From contig NC_085046.1 in the NCBI RefSeq assembly GCF_963662255.1, positions 138,399,762-138,463,761 on the forward strand: 64,000 nt of DNA, read 5' to 3'. Below are positions 11,801 through 23,900 of the stretch, in pieces; positions within the stretch are counted from its first letter, which is position 1; each line of letters starts with the position of its first letter. This DNA comes from Cinclus cinclus (lineage: Eukaryota > Chordata > Aves > Passeriformes > Cinclidae). The notes below the pieces were generated by a model that ran no database searches, was not told where the DNA came from, and saw only the letters and a program-made list of their open reading frames with translations. Made by a program: the position numbers and the translations under genes.

Positions 11801-14800
11801 TCCAACCCATTTGATAAGCTTGACCAAAAAGGATAAACACTGTGAAGCAGAAGCCACTGATTAAAACCTGGAGAATTCTTCTAGAACATTACTCTTCCTA
11901 GTCTCTTGTTAGAGAACAGTACCAGGACATTTTTAAAATTTAAATAACTCACAAAATTTTAATATTTCTATGAATTCTAGAACACTTTTATTACTCAAAG
12001 GCCTTACTCTTCTGTGCTTGGACTTTTCACCACACGCTTGACAACCCCCACCCCTCCCTTCAGATACAGAAAGTATCACAAATACTTTCTCATCAGAGCA
12101 GATCCCCCCAGGGCTAGAGGAGCTGTTTCTACCCCAGTCATTTCTGAACTGAGCCCAGTAAGCTGAGATGAATTCTTGTCCTCTTGGTACTCAGTTCAGT
12201 CAGTCCTTCAGTGTTGTTCAATATCATTTTTAAAAAAGGGTTTTTTTAAGAAAGCAAAAAGCAACCAAAAAACTAATGAGCTACACTGCAACAAAACATA
12301 GTCTACTGGTGTCTACACAGCACTTACCAACAGAAGATAAGATAAAAGTTTTTCACTTCTTTTACCAGAAACTTCTTTTTATAGTTTTCATGAACATTTT
12401 AAAGGACTGTTAATTTCTCTCAAGTCAGATAAAAAAACCTGCAATTGCTAACACAACATAAAAAGCCTAACAGCAGTAGCTGCCGTTAAAAAGCTTTTAT
12501 TATTTGCTTTTGTTGCTACCACATAATGAGACAAAATGTGTCACCAGATATGTACACCTTAAGTAGGAAAGAACTCCCTGAATAAATAAACTCCTAATGA
12601 GCGACAGCTCAGATTTGGGTCTCACTCTCACCATCAACAAGGCTTTGTGAGTGCATCCTGTGGGAGGACTTGATAAAAGTCAATACTGCTGTAAGAGACC
12701 ACTTTCTGAATCTCCTTGGAAAAGCTGCCTTCTATTAAAGCCTGTACTCAGAGAAGTACAGGATTCCAGAAGTATAGCAAAACCTCTGTTAGATTGTTTA
12801 TAACACAGATCAGACTTAAGAGCCAGGAGTAGCATTTCAATGAAAAAAGATAAAAATTCCAGAAAACATACATAACAGTGGTTAAATATGGTGTGTTAAA
12901 TATGGTGGTGTTAAATATATATATATATATTTTTGAAATGTGTATATAAAGAAACATCCTTGCTTTCTCCAGTAACTTTTACTGCTCTTTGAAAGTGACC
13001 ATTCAACTGCCTGAATTGTTTTGATATACCAGGAATGCTGAAAAATCAGTTATTGATGAAGAAAATGTGTATATTGATATACATAAATAAAAAATGAAGC
13101 ATTTTTACACTTCATATATTTTCCTTAATTTGTATACTATCCTGTACATTATCAGAGTCTGACTAGATTACGGACATCAGTTTAGCCATGAATAATCTTT
13201 ATGGTTTTGGTCTTGCTCATATTTCTAACAGGGTAGTTCCTTAGGGAACCAGCTGAAGGAGACTAACATCACAGTTCCATTTTCAATTAAAATTCTACCT
13301 CAGTCAGCCTATAAATACTAGATTCCATATTCATCACGAACTTTTATATGAGTGATCCTTCACTGGAGCTACACGTTCCATTGTCTGCCTCCCAAATATA
13401 GAAACAAACACTTGTACTCCCATATTTACATTACAGTAGCTGCATAAAAAGGAACTTTAAATTTGTCTGTAACCTACAAGTTACTACTGTTCTTTAATCC
13501 CATAGCTGAGGACAGGAAAGAAAGGACACAGTTCATTAGAAAGGAGATTTTGTTTGTTTCTTTGGACAGCAAAACCAGACGTTTAAAGTGCTGGAAGTGG
13601 TCTTGATGACAAATTAGAAAGCTGAAAGCAGGAACAAGAGCCTAGGAGGCATGTTAAATTCTATTCAGTACATTGCACTGCTTTGTGCAACACAGGTCTC
13701 ACTACTGTGAATATGAGATATGTGTTGATATTATTTGAATACACAGGACTGCAAAGGAATCCTTTTAAAAATCAACCATGCAATGGAAACATAAAACAAA
13801 TGGCTCTGCTCACAATGTTTAATTTACAAAACTATCCTGAATTCCTTCTCATTTTTCCACTCTACATATATGATTGCATGGATGAAGTTTCTTAATGGCA
13901 GCTTAATTTAACTCTTAAAGCTACACAAGCTGAAGTCCAACTCCACATTCACATTTTACAGGACAAAGCAAAACAGTATTTAAGTTTAAGGTAGAGCAAG
14001 CCAAAAAAGACAGGCCGCCTCAAGCTATAACATAGGAATCCAGATGAAAAACATAATTAAATTAATACACACATAAAAGACAAAGTTACTAACAAGGCAG
14101 CAATAAATTTAGAAAAATAGCCTATTCCATTTGCGTGATGCTATTATGCTAAGCTTATTCCATTAAGCAAAAATTCAGTTTGATCATTTGTTTTTAAATG
14201 TGAAGCATGCACAGTTTTCTAAATAAAGCTACTGCAATCAGATGTGGGAAACCAATAGCTGATTTCAGTACTTTGAGAACACCACACTTCCCCTCTTCCC
14301 CAGCTATCTCCAGCAAGAACAGCTTGTTTTATATCTATCAGTCCAACAACCACAGCTCAGACAGTGAAAACAGGCTCCCTTATATTAAATCATTGATGTA
14401 TTTCACTCTCATTTTTCATAAAGATGAGTCCTTTGCAAGCAAAGATATGTTTGATATGACTGAATTCCATGTCAACTGCACATGAGACCATTCTCAATTG
14501 AGAGCCCTACTGCACCAATTAGCTTCTTTACTGCCAAGCTTGTAAAATCTCCAGATTTAACACACCTCCTCAGCTTTCAATATGGGGCAGATTTTCATGT
14601 GCTGATGTTGAAACATGAACAGGGTTATCTTGCCTTTGTGAAAAGCTGGGCAAGTACCTTATTAGCTGAGCTTTGTCTCAAAACCCATCCAAAATTTGGT
14701 GGTCTTGCTACCAAATGGATATTTCAAAGCAGTAACCACAAACCTGTTCTCCAAGAGTTCATGACAAATCAGCAAGGTGCTTGATAATTGGCCACCAAAC

Positions 14801-15328
14801 AGATTGCAAGTAGCAGGGGTTTTTTAATTGTTCCAAGCCTGTAATGGAGGTTCTAGTTTGATGCATTAAGTCAGAATGAAATGAGTTAAATTGTATTAAT
14901 TCTAAACTAGATATTTTAGATAAAAATTAAAATGGAGAGTTCATACCAAGCCTTTATTGTCAAGGCAACTGCTAAAACATTTATTATTTTATTCTAAAAA
15001 TGAAATACATCATAACCCTATGTGTATTATTTTTTAGGCTTATTGTACTGTTGGCAGTAGGAATTACTCCTATTTGTTCAGTCATTGAAATAATTTCAAT
15101 TGCTTTTTTGAACCTGTAAAAAAACCCACTCATTTTATTTGCTCTAATAACTCTTGAAGTGTCAGATTCAGTAACAACTCAATTTTCCACTCTGCAGAAA
15201 TTACTCCCAAACTCCTGGTTTTAGGCCTTTAAGAATAAAAAAAAAAAATGAAAAGCTTTTAAAGAATGTTTCCCAATTATTTTATAACATTCTCTTCTTT
15301 CCTTTGACCCTGAGACCAGCTTCCTTGT
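11801..15328. other. AT-rich non-coding stretch with small simple repeats
   Basis: No exon was recognised. About 12880-12915 holds a small tandem repeat in which a 'gttaaatatggtg' unit recurs, followed by an (AT)n run at about 12914-12931. A weak minus-strand GTAAGTG donor lies near 12309, but it has no convincing exon behind it. It belongs to the inferred intron of the minus-strand gene. Confidence 0.5.
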
Positions 15329-15450
15329 TTAGAGCCCGGTGCTAGTAATGCCAAGCTTGTGGATTCAATCCCCATATGGGCCATTCACTTAGGAGTTGGA
15401 TTTGATGATCCTTGTGGGGTCCCTTTCAACTCAGAATATTCTGTGACTCC
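15329..15450 (+). mobile_element. tRNA-Ile-derived SINE with CR1-like tail (TguSINE1-like)
   Basis: The head (15331-15383) matches the anticodon-to-acceptor half of a tRNA-Ile gene. A 'ggtgctagtaatgccaag' anticodon stem-loop is followed by the B-box-like 'ggattcaatccc' (15361-15372) and 'atatgggcca'. The tail, 'gttggatttgatgatccttg' and 'cagaatattctgtgactc', resembles the CR1 3' end that the LINE machinery recognises. This is the architecture described for the zebra finch SINE TguSINE1. The 5' part with the A box is degenerate or truncated. It is an insertion relic, not a functional tRNA gene, and the best single clue for a passerine host. Confidence 0.85.
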
Positions 15451-16114
15451 AGTTAAAAATGCATGTAATAAGACAAATTACTGTCCTATACCAATATATC
15501 TGGAGTACACACATTCACTATCACTTGGTAGTCATGTCTGCTGCATTCATACAAGAAGGAGAAGCTTATGAGTAAGAACAGAACATTGTTCTCAGGAACT
15601 CATCTCTCAACTGTTTGCTCGCTGTCATATTGGACATGGAAGAACTGGGCTGGTATTTTACTTAAAATGAGTTAGCAGATTATTAAAATCAATCACCATA
15701 TGAAAATCCACATAATCATATATCCATATAACTTTTCTTTTACTTTACCTGCCCCAAGAAAAAATAAATAAGCAAAAAAAAAAAAAATTCAAGAAAAACC
15801 TATCTGTGCCCATTCTGTTTGTTACTCAAGTCATTTGGAAAAAAGTCTCCACAGTGCCTGAAAAAGAGAGATCCCATTATTTTAATTATCTTCATTTAGA
15901 GAAAAAATAGAATAGTGCAATATCCAAGATGTGTGTATGCTACAGCTCCACAGCAGTACCTGCTTCTGTAATATCCACTTCCTCCAACTGTTATTTATAC
16001 ACCTTTATATGTCTTCAACAGGATGATAAATGCTTTTTAAGCAGAAGCCAGGACTTCAAGAAGCCTGAATTCTTAAAGACTCACTAAAATAAATAAGAAG
16101 GCAATTCCACCTAC
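15451..16114. other. Intron sequence downstream of the 176-nt minus-strand exon
   Basis: Non-coding. It begins (reading the minus strand) with the GTAGGTGG donor at 16114-16107 and runs as AT-rich intron. Short A runs occur near 15775-15787. Nothing else was recognised. Confidence 0.6.
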
Positions 16115-16290
16115 CTTAGATATTTCTGGCTCCACTTGTCTCTTGGGTGTGTCTTTTGACTCAGGCCCTTTTGGAGCACCAGTGTTCTTAACCACGGGTG
16201 AATCAACTCCTTCACCTTCAAGATGCAGATTAATATCTTCTGTGGGGACAGGGTGATCAATACCATTTGGATTCAGATTGCAATGGATAG
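16115..16290 (-). CDS. Internal coding exon of an unidentified protein-coding gene
   Basis: Seen: a 176-nt open segment on the minus strand flanked by a good acceptor (polypyrimidine run then CCAG at 16294-16291) and donor (AAG|GTAGGTGG at 16115/16114). Entered in phase 1 it gives a completing base pair plus 58 codons without a stop. The peptide begins IHCNLNPNGIDHPVPTED and ends PKRQVEPEISK. It is hydrophilic, rich in Pro, Glu, Asp and Lys, with no membrane segment, and looks like a disordered N-terminal region. The exon ends in phase 0. Its entry phase is exactly what the first coding exon in the CpG island requires (G|CT gives Ala). I do not recognise the protein family. The next exon should lie to the left on the minus strand. 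Codon usage and splice sites make a real exon likely; its identity is open. Confidence 0.75.
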
Positions 16291-18387
16291 CTGGAAAAAA
16301 AATATGAGAAAGACTACTTTAGGAAAGAACCCAATGGCTCAAACGCTTAGCATGAATTACTGAGAAGTGCCATGTGGTAACCAGAACTATGTCAGACCAA
16401 AGCAAATGAACCATCTGTACCTTGATGTGGATTCAAGGTGAGATATTTGAGAAGAAAATGAGCAGAATGCAGCATTGTATAAATTTATTTAGTGCAGGCT
16501 ACCTTATGGAACTGTGCTCTGCTGGATTCACTGGAGCATCCAAGACTTTCACCTTGAAGCTTTTATTAAATGTTCATCATCCAACCATACCTTCTTTTTC
16601 CTTTCTAGGCAAACAAGTTGAAGGTTTTCTATTTCATTTTCAATTCCTACAGCACTCTAGGTCTTAAAGAAAGTGGGATAAGTAAGCCATGCACAAAAAA
16701 AAAAAATCAGCAAGTCAGTCTCTGCACAGAGTAATGACTTATCCAGCTGATTATCTCTCCTTCAGTCCTTTGTACCACTGCAAGTTACCACCTACACCAT
16801 CCTAACAAGCAAGAGAGATGTACGCCCTAGGAGTATATAATGAGGTAAGGACTAATGACAGCAGAATAAGGAAAGCATCCTGACAAAAAAAATAAAACAA
16901 ATGTAAACCATACAACAGAAATGCCCATTTAGAACTGGCAGTAGCTTGTTTTCTACCCAAATGTTCACAGTTTCAGCACTCACAGATAGTAGAAGTTTTG
17001 AAAATGTGGATCCTGAGGCAACTTCCCCTTTATATGACTGACTTTTACATTTATGTTCCTGCATAACTGGGCTACTTTTAGCGCTACTTGTAATTAATGG
17101 TCCCAACTTCCCCTGTGTACAAAAGAATTTTGCTCAGATACTGTGGTGCAATGTTTGACAGATCTCAATAGAAACCTGAACTACAATGTACAGCCAAAAT
17201 CAAAGCTTCCCTTTTACTCTTGCTTGGGTTAGAGGCAAAGGCTGGGGAGCTGGGGAAGGAATCAGAACTACCAGTTTTTAACCAGCTACAGATCCGCCCT
17301 TGAAAGCCTCTCATGGGAAACAGGCTCAAGCTCCCAGGGAAAGTAAAGGGTTCTTTAACCATAGCCCATTTTGAAAATCTATTCAGCTTAAATCCCAGAG
17401 TCTTAATTGAAAACTTTGAGCCTAAGTTACCGCAATTCCTTGATACAGAATTAAAGCAGAGACCAAAATGTTGACCATTTTCACACGGGATCTTTAAAAA
17501 CATCCAAATATTTATAAAATATAAGTGATCTCTGCAACCAATACAATACCTACATCTGCAAGCAAGGGACAGGAACACCTCCTATGGGAACTTAAAAAGA
17601 AATTTGATTCTGTGGTTTATATTTATTTACATCAGTGCCTCAAGACACCAAAAAAATTCTCTCTCTCCTAGATTATATCCACCTACTATTTTCTAGCTCC
17701 TCTAGATCATATTTACCAAATCAAAGGAAATAGCTACTAACCACTTCTTTGCCTATCCTCCATACCACAGAAAGATAGATGTGACCCACCAAGACTGACT
17801 ATTTTCACAGCACAATGAGAATAAAAACTGTTCTGTTAGTAACCTAATTAATTCCCCCCTGTACAAAAAATGTAAATGTACCTTAACCAACCTGTAAAAG
17901 TACTCCCAGCACACCCTGCTCCAGCAAGGGCTGATCAGCAATGAAAAGCCATTTGGTATTGAATACAATCCATAGAAATCCCTCCCACTGTCTTCTGCAA
18001 GGATCTTGCCTAGCTGCATAGGAAGACTCCTACAGACACCTTTGAAACCCTAATACACTACAGCAACATTCACAAACAGGCAGTTTTCGGCTGTCAGCCC
18101 CGTTCCAGTGCTCACAAAAGAGATATTACATAGCACAGCGAGACTTAAAACTGCCTGGAAGGACACCACCAGCAGCAAGTTACCTGTGAATTGCAACTCC
18201 TCCCTTCCCAGTGCCCCCAAACAATAGAGATTAGGGAGAAGGGTGGCATGGGATGAACAAGGAGACCCTTTTGGGTTATGGCACTAATTTAGCATGCATT
18301 AGAGGGAGCAAATGATACAGGTTTAAATAACATGGCAGCACAATGATGAACCTTATCTCCTTCTATGTATAACCACATGACACACTT
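16291..18387. other. Intron of the minus-strand gene
   Basis: Contains the polypyrimidine tract of the acceptor next to 16290. A 137-codon frame on the minus strand (17165-17578) starts at GTG, has no usable splice context or family signature, and is judged to be chance. No repeat was recognised apart from a short A run near 16696-16707. Confidence 0.6.
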
Positions 18388-19570
18388 GATGGATGAGGGA
18401 AAGGCTGTGGATATTGTCTACCTGGACTTTACTAAAACCTTTGATACTGTCTTCCACATCCTTTTCCTGGAGAAATGGCCCTTCATGGCTTGGAATGGTG
18501 TACTGCTTACTGGGTAAAAACCTGGCTGAGCAGCTAGGCCCAGAGAGTGGTGGTGAATGGAGTTGTATTAAGCTGTTGACTGGTCAGAGGTGGTGTTCCC
18601 CAGGGCCAGTTCTATTCAATATGTATCAAGTTCTATCAACATGTATCAAGTCTGGATGAAGGGATCAAAGGTACCCTCAGAAAGTTTGAAGATGACACCA
18701 AGCTGGTTGGGAGTGTTGATCTGCTGGAAGGTGGGAGGGCTCTACAGAGGAATCTGGACAGTCTGGAGTGATGGCCCAAGGCCAGTGGTGTAAGGTCCAG
18801 CAAGGCCAGATCCTGGGTCCTGCACTTGGGTCACAACAACCCCATGCAGTCCTACAGGCTGGGGAACAGTGGCTGGAAAGCTGCCCTTGGAAAAGGACCT
18901 GGGGGTGCTGGTTGACAGTGACTGAACATGAGCCAGCTGTGCCCAGGCAGCCAAGAAGGTCAATGGAATCCTGGCCTGGATCAGAAATAGCTTGGCCAGC
19001 AGGACCAGGGCAGGGATTGTGCCCCTGTACTCAGCACTGGTGAGGCTGCACCTCAAGTGCTGTGTCCTGTTCTGGGCTCTCACTACAAGAAGGACACTGA
19101 GGGGCTGAAGTGTGTCCAGAGAAGGACAACAGAGCTGGGGAAGGGTCTGGAGCACAAGTCTGATGAGGAGCAGCTGAGGGAGCTGGAGGTGTTTAGCCTG
19201 GAGAAAAGGAGGCCCAGGGGAGACCTTGTCCCTCCCTGTCCCTTGTACAGCTCCCTGAAAGGAGGCTGGAGCTAGGTGGGGCTTAGGCTCTTCTCCCAGG
19301 TAACTAAGGACAGGATCAGAAGAAAAGTCCTCAAGTCGTGCTAGGGGAAGTTTAGATTGCATATTAGGAAAAAAATATTCATGGAAAGCGTTGTCAAGCC
19401 TTGCAAAAGGCTGTCTAGGGAAGTAGAGGAGTCATCATCCCTGTAAGTATTTTAAAAAACGTAGACATGGCACTTGAGGATATGGTTTAGTGGTGGACTT
19501 GTCAGTGCTGGCATAAGGGTAAGATTTGATTTTAAAGTTCTTTTCCAACTTCAATGGTTTTATATATCTC
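18388..19570 (+). mobile_element. CR1 LINE fragment carrying a decayed reverse transcriptase
   Basis: The longest plus-strand CR1 copy here. At 18400-18450 the frame reads EKAVDIVYLDFTKTFDTV, matching the reverse-transcriptase palm motif (YLDFSKAFDTV in active copies). A GVPQG-like segment lies at about 18595-18612. The catalytic FADD box appears as FEDD at 18685-18696. Later parts encode the [17 protein letters not shown] C-terminus, and the copy ends in a CR1-type 3' end near 19560. Internal deletions and frame changes break the ORF, including loss of sequence right after GVPQG. It lies in the sense orientation opposite to the surrounding minus-strand gene. The 206-codon minus-strand frame across it is an antisense shadow. 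Confidence 0.92.
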
Positions 19571-20657
19571 TAAGCACTTGGATGGCTTAAAAATAAAATA
19601 AGTCACTTGGCAAGATGCTGCTTGACTCTTAGCCCATCATGCATTCAACAGTAATAAATGCTAGTGCTTTTTCAGCAATGCCTTTTAGTGGGCTCCTTCA
19701 GGATACAAAAGAGAAAAAAATGCAAGAGGTTGCTAGCAATTACACAGATGCCCACTGCCTTTTAATTGAAAACTGGTGAGTGGTTAAAAGAAACACAAGC
19801 TGTCTTAGGGGACTTTTCCATAGTTGCTAATATTAAAAGGGGAAGGGGGGGAGAAGTGGGGAGAGAGCAGTATTTTATTTTCTAGGGGTATTAATCTCCT
19901 AAAGAGAATAAGTATCTTAGTCACTTGGCAAACCTTATCTTTCTTTGTCATGACACATCTTTAGGTAGCCAGCTCTATTAATTTCTTCTAGTGCTACCTC
20001 TTCCCCTCAGCTACACAGAGAATAGGAACAAGGAATATTTCCTTGCATGGGTCTGTTATTTCCAGTTACCACACAGAATACATAGATACACCTTTGTGGA
20101 AGACAGTGGTGGAGCTCTTGCCTCCTTTTAAATGTCAATACAAATCACAATGGTTCCCTTTCATGATTTGTTAAAGGCAGTGAAAGAGATCAATGTTTGG
20201 TCAATAATTTATTATCTTCTTAAATCTACATCTTATATAATTTTAGCTAGATAAGGTCAGCTCTAAACCCAGGATCAACTATCAAACCTAATGGGGCTTG
20301 GTGGGCTGACAGCACCTCAGGCTAACATCCCTTAGAACTGAGTCTAAACAGCTCTTAGCAAATAATCACAAATCACTAACTTCACCACAGCCCAAGCGCT
20401 CTGACACTCTTAGCTGACACATTCTTAAATTTATTTTAGGACTTAATGGCATTCATCTGGAGGGAAGAAAAAAAAAATTTTTTTCTCCAGACAAAGTAGT
20501 TTCTGGCTAAAATATTGTTCAGGCCATCCCTCCTCCTTATCCTGGTACTGGTTTACACTAGCTCATCCTGCCCTCAGCACTCAGACCATTTTCCTACACT
20601 GTTCCTTTGACAATATTCCTACCGCCTCAGCACCTCTTCATTCTACCAAACTGTATC
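19571..20657. other. Non-coding stretch, nothing recognised
   Basis: Intronic unique-looking sequence with a short G-rich run near 19840-19865 and A/T runs near 20467-20485. No exon or repeat family was recognised. Confidence 0.5.
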
Positions 20658-20723
20658 CACCTCATCAGTCCCAAATTTTAACAGTTCATCAAGACAAACA
20701 CCCTCCAAATCAGCTCACAGTAC
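20658..20723 (+). repeat. 66-bp direct repeat, left copy
   Basis: By eye it aligns without gaps to 20884-20949, with 5 mismatches in 66 positions. Shared core: 'aaattttaacag', 'tcatcaagacaaacacc', 'ccaaatcagct', 'acagtac'. It immediately precedes the LTR fragment and is far too long to be a retroviral target-site duplication. Confidence 0.9.
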
Positions 20724-20883
20724 ATATATTAGTAAAGAACTGTTATTCCTATCCCTGTACCTTTGCCTGAGAGCTCCCTTAATTCCAAAATTATTTTAAT
20801 TTGTAGGGAGGAGGGATCACACTCTTCATTTCAGAGGGAGGTTTCTGCCTTTCTTTAGCAAATACCTGTCTTTCAAACCAAGA
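20724..20883 (+). mobile_element. LTR 3'-end fragment (R-U5) of the same family as positions 370-526
   Basis: About 160 bases align with the end of the LTR at the left edge of the window: 'aaagaactgttattcctatc', 'agctcccttaattccaaaat' and 'aaatacctgtctttcaaac' occur in both. The polyadenylation signal is changed to AGTAAA (20731-20736). The U3 part is absent. The fragment is framed by two 66-bp direct repeats, which suggests it was copied or trapped by a local duplication and not by ordinary integration. No viral protein is encoded. Confidence 0.75.
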
Positions 20884-20949
20884 CACCTCATCACTCCGAA
20901 ATTTTAACAGATCATCAAGACAAACACCCCCCAAATCAGCTAACAGTAC
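20884..20949 (+). repeat. 66-bp direct repeat, right copy
   Basis: Second copy of the flank described at 20658-20723, starting directly after the LTR end. The tandem unit (flank plus LTR piece) is 226 bp long; only the flank part is present a second time. Confidence 0.9.
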
Positions 20950-23900
20950 CAGCCTAATACCACTATCTGCAGGATCGTTACATTTTGAAACAGAACCTCT
21001 TCCAATACATACAATTCTATACAATCTCAATATTCATGTATCATCCACATCTCAGTAATACAACCTTTCACCAAGATTCAGATCACTTATATTCTCCTCT
21101 CCCTGCTGAAAACCCCACCTCAGTTGATTAATCTCTTTTCACGCTCCCCCAACAATTGTTGTTCAACCTGTATTGAAAGCTTTCTGTGGGGGGAACTTGT
21201 TTCCTTTTGAGGAAGGAGGGTGGATGTTCTGTAGAGCTCTGACTGTACAGCAACAAGCACATAATGAATGGTGCTGGCTGACACAATAACACAGATCCAC
21301 AGATTACATTTATGAAACAAACTATTATTTAAAACAAAGGTACTTAAGTGATCTTGTACTCCTAACCTAACGGTAGAACTGAATCTAATGAAAAATACCC
21401 ACTTTTCCAGAACCTAAAAAGAATGCTGAGAAAACTCTGAAAAACTCTGCCAAGCTATGAGAGTGAAAAGCTCTGTGAGAAAAATAGTAAGCCAAGCATC
21501 CAAAATGGAAAAACTACTCCATATATGTCCTAAAAAAACTAGGATGCAATATACTGTTTACTTTTTATATATGGTGAAACACAAACTCGAGTCCTTTCCA
21601 TGTATAAAGAGCAAGATAATTTGTGGTCCTGCAGAAGCTGGCCCATACATGTGAGCCAGTTCCATGTCCACAGATCTTTCAGGGTGCACATGCAGTTTCA
21701 AAGAAGAGGTGAAGAGCTCACAGGGCAACAAGAATGCTCTGCCTCCCTGGCTACCTTCCTCCCATGCATTCCTTCCTCCCAGATGGCAAGAAGCCAAGAG
21801 ACAGCTTGTCTGAGCATGCCTGATGGTACACAGAAGTCACCAAGAGCCATCCTAAGTTACTGGCAGCTGGGGCAAGTATTGTCTTTTCCTAGAGGGTACT
21901 CTGTGAATACGGTCTGGAAAAAAGCCTGAAGGCACTCTTCAAAACACAGCCTTGATATATCCAAAGTTTTGCATGGGCAGATGGAAAGTCTTTGCCTCTC
22001 CATCTGTAGGCTCAAGGCTTAGCAGATAAATCTATGATCAATTGCTACCTCTGTGCAGTCACTGCCTACTGTGTCAAACATTTCATAACTACATGTTTCA
22101 GTGGGAATACTGCTGGCTGCTTAAAACTTTAGGCAGATCAATTAAGGCTACATTAAAGTGTATTTGGCAAGTATTTGAGTTACATGCAATAACAATTGTT
22201 CTATTCTAAAAAGTGATCGAGTAAAAATAGCATCTTCTTACTCATGTGCCCTGTTCTGTGTGCATCATAGTCATATGCTAGCTTTTGCTATTTAGAGACA
22301 AAAAGCAGGCACAGGAGATACCCACCCAACTTCTAACAATCCTTATAAAACTTTCATGTGTCAAATACTGGCAACCTTGCAATCTCCATTTTATGTATTC
22401 ATTCCAAAGACTTAGATGCACAATGCTAAGAGATAAGTCCATACAATCCACCTGCTACTCCCACCATAAAATGCCACTGTTGAAAAGGACAGAGAAAAGT
22501 TCATCCATAAAGTCTGAACATTAACAAATTCAGGTTGGACATAGCAGGGCCTTTACAAAAAGGGTCCAAATATCTTTTCATTCATTTCAGTAGTCAAAAA
22601 GATTTATCAAGTATTTCCAGGGAAAAAGACCTTTGGATAGCAGCTCTCACTGGACTTGTTCCTTCCATCTCTGCCCATTTCTTTGTCAAAAGCAAATCAA
22701 ACATCCAAGCACATCAGATTTTGCAGTCAGTATTTTCAATGAGAATTCTATACACTTCCAGATGCTGCATTTCAATCCAGAGCAGCCAGAGAGAATCCCT
22801 GAGGCTTTTTGCTTGCCTCTACTCACAATCTGCATTACCTGAGTTGATCAGAGAGGAGACATTCACACTGAAAACACTGAAGTCTTTTTCAGATTCAGAT
22901 GCCTCCTTACACTGACCAAATGAGCAAGACAGATCTGCACTGCAAAGCGCTTTTTGTGTGTCAAGAGGCTTGTACTTCATTAGTAGCTCCGCATATCCCT
23001 AGAAAACTTGGGATTATTTTGAAGATATCTGACCTGAGCAATTATTACCACTCTACAATAATAAAAAACAAGATTAAAAACTGCAAATAAATACAACTTT
23101 AATTGGTACTATAAATTCTAGGACCGTTTTAACTTTTTTCTTTGGCAGAAATTCCTTCCACAGAAATGAGTTTCCGTAATTCCTATGGATGGTCCATCTG
23201 CCTCATCAGTCAGCTTCTAGTTTTGAGAAACTGTCTGGCTTTTGCCTACCAGAACTACTTCTCCATATCATCCTCTCTCCATCTAACGTAAATTTGCACA
23301 ATTCTCCCAAAACAATACTTGGAACCAGCTGAAAATGCAGTCAAAGTTTCACCTGAATACAATCTGCTGCTTATGTTGCAACCTAGTAAATACTGCTGGC
23401 AACCTGCTGAGCAAGCAAATTCAAAATTTTGCCCACTCTGTTCCTCAAATCTGTCTATCTAATGACCACTGAATAAGAAGCACTCACATAGAGCAAAAAA
23501 GCCCAGCAAATCAGCCAGGACTTTCCTACTTCAGTACAAATCACATGAATTTATCACAAACCTATAAGGCTGAAATTCCAAAGTATGTAACTGAAGTAAC
23601 ATTGGTGTCTAGCTATCTGCTTCTGTTGGTCAGCATCAAAAAGCAGCACTGAGCAATTCCACACTGTGGCTAAAGGCAGGCCAGTATTGAGCTGTGAGCA
23701 CACTGTAAACTGCTGCTACAGATGAGCTGAAGCTCTACCTGTAGCTTTGAGTACAAAGCTCAGGCAGACACACGCAGCAAGACGTGGCAGACGGACACAC
23801 ATCTGCATCTGCAGGTCCCTCCAGTGAGTTGTTTGTCTTTCTAGCCTCTTGTTATAATGACTACTAATCATTAATCAGTTCAACAAAAACCCAGCTCCTT

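Noticed and set aside
15331..15383. Possible tRNA-Ile gene
   Set aside because: Only the 3' half is tRNA-like, the A-box half is degenerate, and a CR1-like tail follows directly, so it is a SINE.
17165..17578. 137-codon minus-strand frame next to the 176-nt exon
   Set aside because: It starts at GTG, has no domain signature or credible splice sites, and its length is possible by chance in intron sequence.
18742..19362. 206-codon minus-strand frame
   Set aside because: It lies antisense over the CR1 copy at 18388-19570 and is a shadow of that element.
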